A stretch of 27,919 bases of DNA. It comes from Parvicella sp041583015. GTDB taxonomy: Bacteria; Bacteroidota; Bacteroidia; Flavobacteriales_D; Parvicellaceae. The notes below the pieces were generated by a model. That model made no database searches, was not told the DNA's origin, and worked only from the letters and a program-made list of their open reading frames with translations. Both the position numbers and the translations under genes were made by a program. Positions 1-8,163 of this stretch are shown one piece after another. Location: NCBI GenBank assembly GCA_041583015.1, contig JBFHGR010000038.1, positions 1 to 27,919 on the forward strand, in the 5' to 3' direction. Within the stretch, counting starts at the first letter, position 1, and each line of letters starts with the position of its first letter.

Positions 1-162
1 CCCCAGGAAGCAAGAAAATTGGACATTGCAATAGTTGATAATAATGTTTGCTTCATTCTATTTCTCATTAACCACTAAGATAATCAACTATTTTAAGAAT
101 GCATTCAAGGGACTTGTAATAATCTTACGGTTGTTTGTATTTATTTGGTAAATCAGAACCTA

Positions 163-196
163 AAAAAAGCCTTGTTCCTTTAATGAAACAAAGCTT
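163..196 (-). terminator. Intrinsic terminator of the T9SS-secreted protein gene
   Basis: Read on the minus strand this is a hairpin of about 11 bp with one mismatch (arms AAAGCCTTGTT and AACAAAGCTTT on the plus strand), followed by a run of T residues (the A7 run at 163-169). It lies about 75 bases past the stop of the minus-strand gene ending at 271, where a terminator is expected. It is nearly identical to the terminator of rpsA at 1764-1801. Confidence 0.75.
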
Positions 197-270
197 TAGA
201 ATATAGTTGTGAATTCAATGATTATTTTTGTTAAATGGCTGACATAAGGTTGGTGTGATTCCAAACAGTG

Positions 271-1422
271 TTACAGTTTGTAAACTTTTTTAGTGCCAGT
301 TTTTGTTTTGATAAAATAAGAACCTGAGTCTAGGCTTGACATGTCTACTATTGCTTTAGAATCACTTTTTCCTATGATTCTTGTTGACATTGTAACATCT
401 TGCCCAAGAACATTGATAATAATCACTTCTTCTAGTTCTGTTGAATGTCCAAGTATAGTAATTTGATCACTAACAGGGTTTGGGTATATGGTGATTTGAG
501 AATTTACAAAGTTGTCCATATTGACACTTTTTACTTTGGAATATTCAAATTTGCCATCAAAATCTGTTTGTTTTAATCTGTAATGTGTTGTACCTGTATT
601 TGAGTTGTTATCAATTGTGGAATATTCAAGTAAAGATGAAGAGTTTCCTGCACCTTCAATTTTGGTTACTTCTTCCCAATCTATTCCATCTGCAGAACGT
701 TCCAAAGTAAAAAAGTCATTGTTAAGTTCTGATGCTGTTTGCCAATCGAGTTTAACAGTGTTATTTTCTGTAGGTATTGCGTTGAAATTAATTAACTCTA
801 CCGGAAGGGATACATTTGAAAAGAATAAACGAAACCCTTCTGTAAATGAATTTCCAGTAACATTATCATAATGCCAAGTGAATTCTTTCACAGCAGACAA
901 TGTTGCGCTAAAACGATTTCCTGCTTTTGTACCAGTACCTCTTACTACTGCACTAGAAGTTGTAGATGTTGATGCTGGTAAGGAGCCTGCTATTGTTGTT
1001 CCATCAACTGTTATGTTAGCAGAGCCATTGCTGTTTGTTTGTGTGATGAGGATGTTTCCACCATCTGCATTTGAAATAGTGATACTCTCACCATTGAGGA
1101 TGTTTTGATAATTATCTAACCTTATGTCTGCAGTACCATTTAATATTTGTAAGGTAAAACTTGCGTTGTCTGCATTACGAATATGCACTGCAGTTGGATC
1201 TGATGGAGCTATTCTAGGTTCAATAAAGTTATAAGCACTTGTTACTAAATTAACTTTTATGACAACATCTAAACCCGTGCCATCTATATTTCTGATTGTA
1301 TCGTTGTTTAAAAATGTTGTTCCTTTTGAAAGACCTGTTTCGTTTGCCCAGTTAACTTGAGCAAAACAACTAAGACTACTACCTAAAAATAAATAGGCTA
1401 AAATGAGGTAATTGTATTTCAT
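271..1422 (-). CDS. Secreted protein with type IX secretion C-terminal sorting domain
   Basis: 383 aa. A signal peptide covers about residues 1-21 (hydrophobic core then SCFAQ). Residues about 22-200 are a low-complexity beta-type region rich in Thr, Asn and Ser that I do not recognise. Residues about 205-300 hold the conserved pre-sorting module typical of flavobacterial secreted proteins (LPVELINF, LDWQTASELNNDFFTLERS, HYRLKQTDFDG). Residues 310-383 are the type A T9SS sorting domain (ITIYPNPVSD, LGQDV, GSYFIK, ending KKVYKL). The family route is Sec export to the periplasm, then T9SS passage across the outer membrane with removal of the C-terminal domain. No catalytic domain is visible, so an adhesin or surface structural role is an inference. 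The gene stands alone with its own terminator. Confidence 0.9.
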   Translation of the reverse strand: MKYNYLILAYLFLGSSLSCFAQVNWANETGLSKGTTFLNNDTIRNIDGTGLDVVIKVNLVTSAYNFIEPRIAPSDPTAVHIRNADNASFTLQILNGTADIRLDNYQNILNGESITISNADGGNILITQTNSNGSANITVDGTTIAGSLPASTSTTSSAVVRGTGTKAGNRFSATLSAVKEFTWHYDNVTGNSFTEGFRLFFSNVSLPVELINFNAIPTENNTVKLDWQTASELNNDFFTLERSADGIDWEEVTKIEGAGNSSSLLEYSTIDNNSNTGTTHYRLKQTDFDGKFEYSKVKSVNMDNFVNSQITIYPNPVSDQITILGHSTELEEVIIINVLGQDVTMSTRIIGKSDSKAIVDMSSLDSGSYFIKTKTGTKKVYKL

Positions 1423-1822
1423 GTGTTTTTCTAATTGTTAATGTCAAAATAAGCAGGAAGGTTAACGTGTCTATATGTCTAAACCTATAGTGATTCGGCA
1501 ACCATTTGCTTCATTTAACATTTTGTTTACCATGCAATTTAGTTCGGTATTTCTTAGAATGGCTATCGCTTTCGAGTAGTGGTTTAAAAAACTAGACGAT
1601 TGGTATAGAATTTCTTATGGGTGTTTATTATATCTAATCTTGGTACACTTACTAATTCGAATACATGTTTTATACATGTTTAAAGTTTTGTATATTGTTG
1701 AATTGTAGTTGTTTGCGGTGAGTTTAAAGACTGGCTTTAAATTAACGAGGAACAATTAAGCACAAAAAAAAGCCTTGTTCCATTACTGAAACAAGGCTTT
1801 TGAATTTATAGTGAATTAGAAA
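1423..1822. other. 400-base intergenic stretch between rpsA and the T9SS-secreted gene
   Basis: It holds the rpsA terminator at 1764-1801. The minus strand carries an open stretch of about 47 codons ending near 1465 that has no recognisable motif and no convincing start, so it is not called. No clear TAnnTTTG box was found ahead of the T9SS gene; the nearest is the short variant TATTTTG about 25 bases upstream of the start. I see nothing else in it. Confidence 0.5.
1764..1801 (-). terminator. Intrinsic terminator of rpsA
   Basis: A perfect 12-bp inverted repeat, AAAAGCCTTGTT at 1768-1779 and AACAAGGCTTTT at 1790-1801, with a 10-base loop. On the minus strand the stem is followed by a T8 tract (A run at 1764-1771). 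It begins about 20 bases past the rpsA stop codon. This is a textbook rho-independent terminator. Confidence 0.9.
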
Positions 1823-3640
1823 TTACTTTCCTTTCTCCATTTTTTCTTTCAATTCAGCTAATGCATCTAAATCACCAAGAGTTGATTTCTCAGTTGAAGC
1901 ATTGATGTTCTTAACTGCTTTGTTTGTGTTAGAAGTGTTTTCTCTACGTTTAGTTTCAACAACTTCTCCCCAGATTGCAGCATGAGAAACGATGATTTTC
2001 TTAGCGTCTTTGTTAAATTCAATAATCTTGAACATAACTTTATCATCCGTCTTAAGGTTATCACCACCTTCTTTAGCCATGTGTTTCACAGGACAGAATC
2101 CTTCAATTCCGTATGGAAGAGAAACAATACCTGACTTGTCTTTCACTTTAACAACAGTTCCTTCGTGCTCTGAACCTTCAGCGAAGATAGTTTCATAAGT
2201 ATCCCATGGATTTTCTTCCAATTGCTTATGACCTAAACTCAATCTTCTGTTGTCTTTGTCTAATTCAAGAACAATAACATCCATTTTGTCTCCTACAGCG
2301 CAGAATTCAGATGGGTGCTTGATTTTCTTTTCCCAAGAAAGATCAGAAATGTGGATCAAACCATCAATTCCTTCTTCTAGTTCAACAAAAACACCAAAGT
2401 TTGTGAAGTTCTTAACAGCAGCTGTGTGCTTAGAATTCAATTCATACTTAGCTTCAATTCCTTCCCATGGATCTGGCATCAATTGCTTAATACCTAGAGA
2501 CATTTTTCTTTCTTCTCTATCTAAAGTAAGAATTTGAGCCTCTACTTCGTCACCAATTTTCAAGAAGTCATTTGCAGTTCTCAAGTGTTGAGACCAAGAC
2601 ATTTCTGAAACGTGGATTAATCCTTCTACACCTGGAGCAATCTCGATGAAAGCACCGTAGTCAGCAAGAACTACAACTTTACCTTTCACTTTATCTCCAA
2701 CATTTAAGTTAGTGTCAAGTGCATCCCAAGGATGAGATTGAAGTTGTTTTAAACCAAGAGCAATTCTTTTCTTGTCATCATCGAAGTCAAGAATAACAAC
2801 ATTGATTTTTTCGTCCAAAGTAACGATTTCTTCAGGGTGGTTAACTCTACCCCAAGAAAGGTCAGTGATGTGGATAAGTCCATCAACACCTCCAAGATCG
2901 ATAAATACACCGTAAGAAGTGATGTTTTTAACGATTCCTTCCAATACCTGTCCTTTTTCAAGTCCAGACATAATTTGTTTTTTCTGTTCTTCCAACTCAG
3001 CTTCAATAAGCGCTTTGTGTGAAACAACAACGTTTTTGAATTCTGGGTTAATTTTAACCACTTTGAATTCCATATTTTTACCTACGAACTGATCGTAATC
3101 TCTAATTGGCTTAACGTCAATTTGAGAACCTGGTAAGAATGCTTCAATTCCAAATACGTCAGCGATCAAACCACCTTTAGTTCTACACTTAACAAATCCA
3201 GTAATGATTTCTCCAGTTTCCAGTACTTCATTAACTTTATCCCAAGCAGAGTGCATTCTCGCTTTTTTATGAGAAACAACCAGTTGTCCTGACTTGTCTT
3301 CCATAGTTTCGATAAGCAATTCTACTGGATCACCAATTTTAAGGTCTTCATTGTAACGGAATTCGTTTCTAGAAACGACACCTTCACTTTTGTAACCAAT
3401 GTTGATTACAACCTCTTTTTTGTTTAATGAAATCACAGTTCCGTTGATTACTTCACCTTCTACAATAGAATTTAAAGTGTCATCGTACTTTTCTAATAAT
3501 GTATTTCTTTCTTCTTTAGAATAAGTGTCTGCATCTTCTTCAAAAGCAGCCCAATCAAAATCAGCAGGATCTACATTAGCAGCAGGGTTGACCTTTACGA
3601 TCTTTTCTGCTGTCTCTTCGTTTTTTGTTTCTTCAGCCAT
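1823..3640 (-). CDS. rpsA: 30S ribosomal protein S1
   Basis: 605 aa, the usual length for Bacteroidota S1. Six S1 (OB-fold RNA-binding) domains can be read at about residues 58-127, 142-210, 228-299, 314-386, 398-473 and 486-555. Domains 3-5 carry the classical GVF/GAF-(I/V) and DGLIH signatures followed by SW (DLSW, EMSW). Domains 1, 2 and 6 are more divergent, as in other S1 proteins, where domains 1-2 dock on the ribosome. An acidic N-terminal extension of about 55 residues and a Lys/Glu-rich tail complete it. S1 binds mRNA leaders and helps initiation on the 30S subunit; in a lineage that mostly lacks Shine-Dalgarno sequences this contact is thought to matter, but that link is inference. 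The gene has its own promoter, a leader of about 84 bases with a hairpin, and a strong terminator. Confidence 0.97.
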   Translation of the reverse strand: MAEETKNEETAEKIVKVNPAANVDPADFDWAAFEEDADTYSKEERNTLLEKYDDTLNSIVEGEVINGTVISLNKKEVVINIGYKSEGVVSRNEFRYNEDLKIGDPVELLIETMEDKSGQLVVSHKKARMHSAWDKVNEVLETGEIITGFVKCRTKGGLIADVFGIEAFLPGSQIDVKPIRDYDQFVGKNMEFKVVKINPEFKNVVVSHKALIEAELEEQKKQIMSGLEKGQVLEGIVKNITSYGVFIDLGGVDGLIHITDLSWGRVNHPEEIVTLDEKINVVILDFDDDKKRIALGLKQLQSHPWDALDTNLNVGDKVKGKVVVLADYGAFIEIAPGVEGLIHVSEMSWSQHLRTANDFLKIGDEVEAQILTLDREERKMSLGIKQLMPDPWEGIEAKYELNSKHTAAVKNFTNFGVFVELEEGIDGLIHISDLSWEKKIKHPSEFCAVGDKMDVIVLELDKDNRRLSLGHKQLEENPWDTYETIFAEGSEHEGTVVKVKDKSGIVSLPYGIEGFCPVKHMAKEGGDNLKTDDKVMFKIIEFNKDAKKIIVSHAAIWGEVVETKRRENTSNTNKAVKNINASTEKSTLGDLDALAELKEKMEKGK

Positions 3641-3660
3641 GTGGCATAAAATTAATTGTA

Positions 3661-3685
3661 TCTCAATTATCGGTAATCATTGAGA
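3661..3685 (-). promoter_or_regulatory. Hairpin in the rpsA 5' leader
   Basis: A 7-bp perfect inverted repeat (TCTCAAT at 3661-3667, ATTGAGA at 3679-3685) with an 11-base loop lies 20-45 bases ahead of the rpsA start codon, inside the predicted leader. S1 synthesis is autoregulated through its leader in E. coli; whether this hairpin does the same here is inference. The stem is short and AT-rich, so chance is possible. Confidence 0.35.
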
Positions 3686-3730
3686 GGAATTTATAGTAAC
3701 AGTACCGCCTGTTTTTCCCAAAATGGGGTG

Positions 3731-3738
3731 CAAAGGTA
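3731..3738 (-). promoter_or_regulatory. Promoter -7 box for rpsA
   Basis: On the minus strand the sequence is TACCTTTG, an exact match to the Bacteroidota -7 consensus TAnnTTTG. A TTG lies 15 bases further upstream (3754-3756), a little closer than the usual -33 spacing. Initiation about 7 bases downstream gives a leader of about 84 bases to the rpsA start. Confidence 0.65.
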
Positions 3739-3807
3739 GTGTTTTTTCTAAAACAATATTAAAATGTGTGATTTTTTATTGCTAACCTATTGAATTTCAC
3801 TGCATAT

Positions 3808-5337
3808 TCATATGGAATTCCTTGTTTGTAACTGGATTTTAGTGGTATTGGGTTTAGCCGAAATTACAGAACCAATATAGAGTAGTAAGAATGTAATTAG
3901 TGAATTGATAATTATAAGTTCATGTCCTATAACATACTCGCCAAAAAGACCAGGTGCATTCTTTTCTATTAAGAAACCACCTTTGCTCAATCCAGATAGA
4001 AGAGTTGTTGCGGCTATAGAAAGAATACAGATTATCGGAATAAATGAATCCTTCAAATTTCTTTTTGTTAAAATGCCAAAGAAGAACAATCCTATTAGTG
4101 GGCCGTAAGTAAATCCAGCAAAAAACATGATTGAATTTAAAGCATCGTCACTCGTTGTGTATTTTAGTAAGATGATTACTAACACAAGAATGATGGACAT
4201 AATGATATGAACCTTCTGTCTGAATGCTTTTTGCTTTTCTTTAGGTTTACCTTCTATATTAAGAATGTCATGACTTATAGATGTAGTTAGTGATGTCAAT
4301 GCGCTGTCTGCGCTAGAGTAGGCTGCAGCAATTAATCCAATTAAGAATAATACGCCTACCGCAATTCCTGTCTTACTAGAAAGTGCAATGGTTGGAAAAA
4401 GGTTGTCGCCTGCCAATTCAGGGTCCATTCCAGGTTGTTTGGTATACATATAGAGTAGTGCGCCCAATCCAAGAAATAATAGGTTTACAAAAATCAAGAC
4501 TACCGATAATGACATCATGTTTTTTTGCGCATCCTTTAAAGTTTTGCAGGTCAAGTTTTTTTGCATCATATCTTGATCCAAACCTGTCATTCCAATAGTA
4601 ATAAACATTCCTCCTAGAAAGAACTTCCAGAAAAATGTCTTCTCATTTGGGTTGTCAAAAAAGAAAGTCTTTGAATATTCACTTTCACTGATTGTTTTGA
4701 AAATACCTTTATTGAAAATATCTAATTCTGTTCCCACAACATAAAAGGTAAGAATCACAGCAGCAATCATAAAAGTAGTTTGCAATGTATCTGTGTAAAT
4801 GATAGTTTTGATACCACCTCTATTGGTGTAAACCCATATTAATGCAATGGATAAAATAACAGTAACCTCAAATGGTATTCCCCAAGCATCAAAAATAAAC
4901 TTCTGAAGCACATTGGCCACAAGTAATAGTCTAATAGATGCGCCAATTACTCTTGATACTAAAAAGAGGATTGATCCAGTTTTATGAGAGAAGAAACCAA
5001 ATCTTGTTTCTAAATAACTATAAATAGAAGTAAGTTGAAGTTTGTAATAAATAGGCATTAATACATAGGCTACCACAAGATATCCCACCGTGTATCCCAG
5101 TACCATCTGCATGTACGAAAACTGACTTGCAGGATTTCCTACCCAGCCTGGTACAGAAACAAAAGTTACACCAGATAGTGATGCGCCAACCATTCCAAAG
5201 GCAACTAGATACCAAGGTGATTTTCTTTCACCTAAAAAAAATGAATTATTATCAGCGCCTTTACTGGTGAAATACATAATTGCAATCAGTAATAAGAAGT
5301 AGCCGATAAGGATGGATAAAACTACAGTTGGTGTCAT
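3808..5337 (-). CDS. Sodium:solute symporter (SSS family)
   Basis: 509 aa, about 13 hydrophobic segments spread along the whole length, consistent with the LeuT-fold SSS family (PutP/SGLT-like). The N-terminus reads as a first membrane segment (VVLSILIGYFLLLIAIMYF), followed by the family features SFFLGERKSPWYLVAFGM, GASLSGVTFVSVPG and, later, GLIAAAYSSADSALTSLTTS, where conserved Ser/Thr residues form part of the sodium site in this family. It should carry an organic solute (amino acid, sugar or organic acid) into the cytoplasm with Na+; the substrate cannot be read from sequence. It is divergent from recR with about 120 bases between the start codons. Confidence 0.92.
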   Translation of the reverse strand: MTPTVVLSILIGYFLLLIAIMYFTSKGADNNSFFLGERKSPWYLVAFGMVGASLSGVTFVSVPGWVGNPASQFSYMQMVLGYTVGYLVVAYVLMPIYYKLQLTSIYSYLETRFGFFSHKTGSILFLVSRVIGASIRLLLVANVLQKFIFDAWGIPFEVTVILSIALIWVYTNRGGIKTIIYTDTLQTTFMIAAVILTFYVVGTELDIFNKGIFKTISESEYSKTFFFDNPNEKTFFWKFFLGGMFITIGMTGLDQDMMQKNLTCKTLKDAQKNMMSLSVVLIFVNLLFLGLGALLYMYTKQPGMDPELAGDNLFPTIALSSKTGIAVGVLFLIGLIAAAYSSADSALTSLTTSISHDILNIEGKPKEKQKAFRQKVHIIMSIILVLVIILLKYTTSDDALNSIMFFAGFTYGPLIGLFFFGILTKRNLKDSFIPIICILSIAATTLLSGLSKGGFLIEKNAPGLFGEYVIGHELIIINSLITFLLLYIGSVISAKPNTTKIQLQTRNSI

Positions 5338-5441
5338 ATTAAGTACAAAGAAAGCGATTATTAATGCAGTATTTCATACATATGCGCAGTGGATATTAAC
5401 GTTCTACTTTTAGTAAAGGGTAGGAAATCATAATTAGTTTG

Positions 5442-5449
5442 TATTTTTG
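5442..5449 (+). promoter_or_regulatory. Promoter -7 box for recR
   Basis: TATTTTTG matches the Bacteroidota TAnnTTTG consensus exactly. Its end is only 10 bases before the recR ATG at 5460, so initiation about 7 bases past the box would leave a leader of only a few bases. No good TTG -33 element was found at the right distance. Confidence 0.55.
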
Positions 5450-5459
5450 CCAATACTAT

Positions 5460-6077
5460 ATGGAATTATCTTCAAAATATTTGCAAAAGGCGGTTGATCA
5501 AATGGCCACGCTACCTGGTGTGGGAAAACGAACAGCACTTAGGCTTGTGCTACATCTGCTAAAAGAAGATAAGAATGCTGTTTTGGAATTTGCAGATAGT
5601 TTTGTGGCTTTGGTTAATAATATTAAACTCTGCAAGCAATGTCATAATATAAGTGATATGGAATTATGTGAGATTTGCACCAATTCCAAAAGAGATGTTG
5701 CTACAATTTGTGTGGTGCAAGATATTAGAGATATTTTGGCTATAGAAAATACAATGCAATATAAAGGGCTATATCATGTCCTTGGAGGAATCATTTCTCC
5801 TATGGAGGGAATCGGACCTAATGATTTGAATGTAGATAGTTTAATAGCAAGAGCTAATCAGGATTATACCAAAGAAGTAATTTTAGCGTTAAGTGCAACG
5901 ATGGAAGGTGATACAACTAATTTTTATTTATTTAAAAAACTGAGTGACTCAGGAGTTAATATTAGTGTAATATCAAGAGGAATTGGTATTGGTAGTGAGT
6001 TGGAATATACGGATGAAATAACGCTGGGCAGATCAATTGTGAATCGCTCTCCTTTCGAAATTAATTTATCCAATTAA
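5460..6077 (+). CDS. recR: Recombination mediator protein RecR
   Basis: 205 aa from ATG 5460, the normal RecR length. An open frame extends upstream to a TTG at 5439, but that adds seven unconserved residues and runs through the -7 box, so it is rejected. Order of parts: N-terminal helix-hairpin-helix with LPGVGKRTALRLVLHLL (residues 18-34), C4 zinc finger (C58, C61, C70, C73), then a Toprim domain starting ATICVVQD and continuing through GLYHVLGGIISPMEGIGP, and a C-terminal IGIGSELEYTDEITLGRS segment. RecR acts with RecO (and RecF) to load RecA on SSB-coated single-stranded DNA. The next gene starts 14 bases after its stop, so the two are probably cotranscribed. Confidence 0.96.
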   Translation: MELSSKYLQKAVDQMATLPGVGKRTALRLVLHLLKEDKNAVLEFADSFVALVNNIKLCKQCHNISDMELCEICTNSKRDVATICVVQDIRDILAIENTMQYKGLYHVLGGIISPMEGIGPNDLNVDSLIARANQDYTKEVILALSATMEGDTTNFYLFKKLSDSGVNISVISRGIGIGSELEYTDEITLGRSIVNRSPFEINLSN

Positions 6078-6091
6078 GTGAAGTTAGATAG

Positions 6092-8038
6092 TTGGATATT
6101 TCTATAATCATAGTAAACTATAATGTTGAGCATTTTTTGGAGCAATGCTTAAAATCGGTGAGGCTGGCTGTTCAGAATGTTGAGGCGGAAATTTTTGTAG
6201 TTGATAATATTTCTATTGATGGTTCTGTGGCTATGGTCAAGGAAAAGTTTCCCGAAGTTATACTTATTGAAAATAAGGAAAATGTAGGGTTTTCTAAAGC
6301 TAATAATCAAGCAATGAGGGTTGCTAAAGGGAAGTATGTGCTGCTGTTAAATCCTGATACAGTTGTAGAAGAAGATACTTTTAGAAAAACAGTAGACTTT
6401 ATGAATGCTACTCCAGATTGTGGAGGTCTAGGAGTAAAAATGATTGATGGTAAAGGAGTTTTTCTGCCGGAGTCTAAACGAGGCTTGCCTACACCAGCAG
6501 TCGCGTTTTATAAGATTTTTGGATTGTCTAGACTGTTCCCAAAGAGCAAAAGATTTGCCAAGTATCATTTAGGGTATTTACCAATGGAAGATATCAATGA
6601 AATTGAAATTCTGTCGGGTGCATACATGATGATGCGAAAAGAGGCACTGGATAAAGTTGGCTTACTTGATGAAGATTTCTTTATGTATGGAGAAGATATC
6701 GATCTGAGTTATAGAATTATTTTGGGTGGATATAAGAATTACTATTATCCTGATACTAGTATTATACATTACAAAGGGGAAAGCACCAAAAAAAGTAGTG
6801 TCAACTATGTGTTCGTGTTTTACAATGCTATGATCATTTTTGCGAAAAAGCATTTTAGTGCTAAAAATGCAAAAACATTCTCATTCTTAATTAATATAGC
6901 GATTTATCTGAGGGCCGGATTTGCTATCTTCAGCAGACTGATTAAAAACTTGATGGTTCCTATTATTGATTTCTCTTTGATTACAGTGGCGCTTTTTGTG
7001 GTTAGTCATTACTATCAGTCTTTCAAAGGTTTGATTTTTGATAGTGATTTATTGAAAATTGCATTACCATCTTATTCAGTTATTTGGGTGTTGTTCAATT
7101 ACTTTTTTGGGGGATACGACAAGCCAATTAAGTTGCTCAATTCTGTTAAAGGTGTGTTAGCGGGCACGGCATTCTTATTGATGATTTATGGATTACTACC
7201 TAAAGAACTTCAGTTTTCAAGGTTCATGGTATTGTTTGGAAGTGCAGCAACGTTAATTTTAGTCGTATTGGTTAGGCTGGTACTAAGTATGCTGAAAGTT
7301 GAAGGTTACTCGCTTGAAGATGCTAGCAAAAAAAGGTTTTTAATCATAGGAGATGAAGAAGAGAAAGAGCGGGTTTTACCTTTGTTAAAACAGACAACAA
7401 CAGTTAGTTATTTTGGACAGTTATCACCTCAAGATTATGGCCAAGAAAGTGTATTGGATAGCGGTAAATTGGCGCAATTGTCAGATTATATTTTCATCAA
7501 TAAAATTGATGAAGTAATTTTTTCTGCAAAAAACTTGAGTTCTCAGAGAATCATTGAATTAATGTCCAACATCAGTGCATCAAAAATGGTGGATTTCAAA
7601 ATTGCGCAACCTGACAGTATGTATCTAATTGGGAGTAATTCTATTCATACTTCTGGTGATTTATACATCTTGGATTTGAATACAATAAGCACAACCAAAA
7701 ATAAGCGTCATAAGCGATTGTTTGATTTTGTGACATCCCTATTTTTGTTGTTGCTCTTGCCAATTTTGTTTGTATTGTCCGGTTTTAAAATGAATTTAAT
7801 TAAAAATGTGTTTTCGGTACTAGTGGGTAAGAAAACCTGGGTGGGTTACATCAGGTCATCGGAAAACGTCAATTCAAAATATCCTAAAATTAAAGATTGG
7901 ATAATAGAATTATCGGATTCTAAGAAGAACATATCCCCAGAAATTGTTCATAAATTGAATATAATTTATGCCAAAGATTATACTGTGTCACAGGATATTT
8001 CCATTTTTTTTAAAAGTTTTAAGCAGATTTGGGCTTAA
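6092..8038 (+). CDS. Family 2 glycosyltransferase fused to a degenerate phosphoglycosyltransferase-like region
   Basis: 648 aa. The start is TTG at 6092: a TAG stop lies immediately before it, and the first residues (DISIIIVNYNVEHFLEQCL) are the conserved first strand of GT2 enzymes, so a later ATG would cut the fold. Residues 1-260 are the GT-A domain, with the LNPDT metal/nucleotide motif at 86-90 and the FMYGEDIDLSYR acceptor/base motif at 197-208. Residues about 290-400 hold about four membrane segments. Residues about 414-530 resemble the Rossmann-like domain that precedes bacterial sugar transferases. The tail KRLFDFVTSLFLLLLLPILF (541-560), WVGYIRS (583-589) and YTVSQDISIFFKSFKQI (630-646) echoes a polyprenyl-phosphate sugar-1-phosphate transferase, but the catalytic stretch between them is missing. 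It probably adds sugars to a surface polysaccharide or lipid carrier at the inner membrane. Confidence 0.85.
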   Translation: MDISIIIVNYNVEHFLEQCLKSVRLAVQNVEAEIFVVDNISIDGSVAMVKEKFPEVILIENKENVGFSKANNQAMRVAKGKYVLLLNPDTVVEEDTFRKTVDFMNATPDCGGLGVKMIDGKGVFLPESKRGLPTPAVAFYKIFGLSRLFPKSKRFAKYHLGYLPMEDINEIEILSGAYMMMRKEALDKVGLLDEDFFMYGEDIDLSYRIILGGYKNYYYPDTSIIHYKGESTKKSSVNYVFVFYNAMIIFAKKHFSAKNAKTFSFLINIAIYLRAGFAIFSRLIKNLMVPIIDFSLITVALFVVSHYYQSFKGLIFDSDLLKIALPSYSVIWVLFNYFFGGYDKPIKLLNSVKGVLAGTAFLLMIYGLLPKELQFSRFMVLFGSAATLILVVLVRLVLSMLKVEGYSLEDASKKRFLIIGDEEEKERVLPLLKQTTTVSYFGQLSPQDYGQESVLDSGKLAQLSDYIFINKIDEVIFSAKNLSSQRIIELMSNISASKMVDFKIAQPDSMYLIGSNSIHTSGDLYILDLNTISTTKNKRHKRLFDFVTSLFLLLLLPILFVLSGFKMNLIKNVFSVLVGKKTWVGYIRSSENVNSKYPKIKDWIIELSDSKKNISPEIVHKLNIIYAKDYTVSQDISIFFKSFKQIWA

Positions 8039-8072
8039 TTTTTAGGTGTAAACTACTAATCTAAAGAATAAT

Positions 8073-8097
8073 TAGATGAAGAAATGTTTTTCATCTA
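8073..8097 (+). terminator. Inverted repeat, possible terminator after the glycosyltransferase gene
   Basis: TAGATGAA (8073-8080) and TTCATCTA (8090-8097) pair perfectly, and the stem extends inward by A-T pairs and one G-T wobble to leave a 3-base loop. A T6 run follows at 8105-8110. It lies 35 bases past the glycosyltransferase stop and just ahead of the next gene's promoter. The low GC of the stem makes the terminator reading moderate. Confidence 0.5.
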
Positions 8098-8109
8098 CAA
8101 ATACTTTTT

Positions 8110-8117
8110 TACCTTTG
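8110..8117 (+). promoter_or_regulatory. Promoter -7 box for the E2 gene
   Basis: TACCTTTG matches TAnnTTTG exactly and gives a leader of about 40 bases to the ATG at 8164. It may also drive the three PorE-like genes downstream, because no other clear box is seen before 9532 or 11949. Confidence 0.6.
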
Positions 8118-8163
8118 CGAGATTGATATAACTGTATTAACTAAAGATATTTATACAAATACA

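Noticed and set aside
1..78. Plus-strand open frame from the first base to a TAA at 76-78, possibly the end of a gene outside the window.
   Set aside because: About 25 codons with no recognisable motif; other frames close early but the evidence is too thin to call a gene.
1465..1612. Minus-strand open stretch of about 47 codons in the 400-base intergenic region.
   Set aside because: It has no recognisable motif, no good upstream start and a size expected by chance in AT-rich DNA.
1650..1668. ATTCGAAT-containing stretch resembling a tRNA T-loop.
   Set aside because: No acceptor stem, anticodon arm or CCA end could be found around it.
2749..3030. 93-aa reading frame on the same strand as rpsA.
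   Set aside because: It is an out-of-frame shadow of the S1 domain 3 coding sequence.
5439..5459. TTG start seven codons upstream of the recR ATG.
   Set aside because: It runs through the promoter -7 box and adds residues not expected in RecR.
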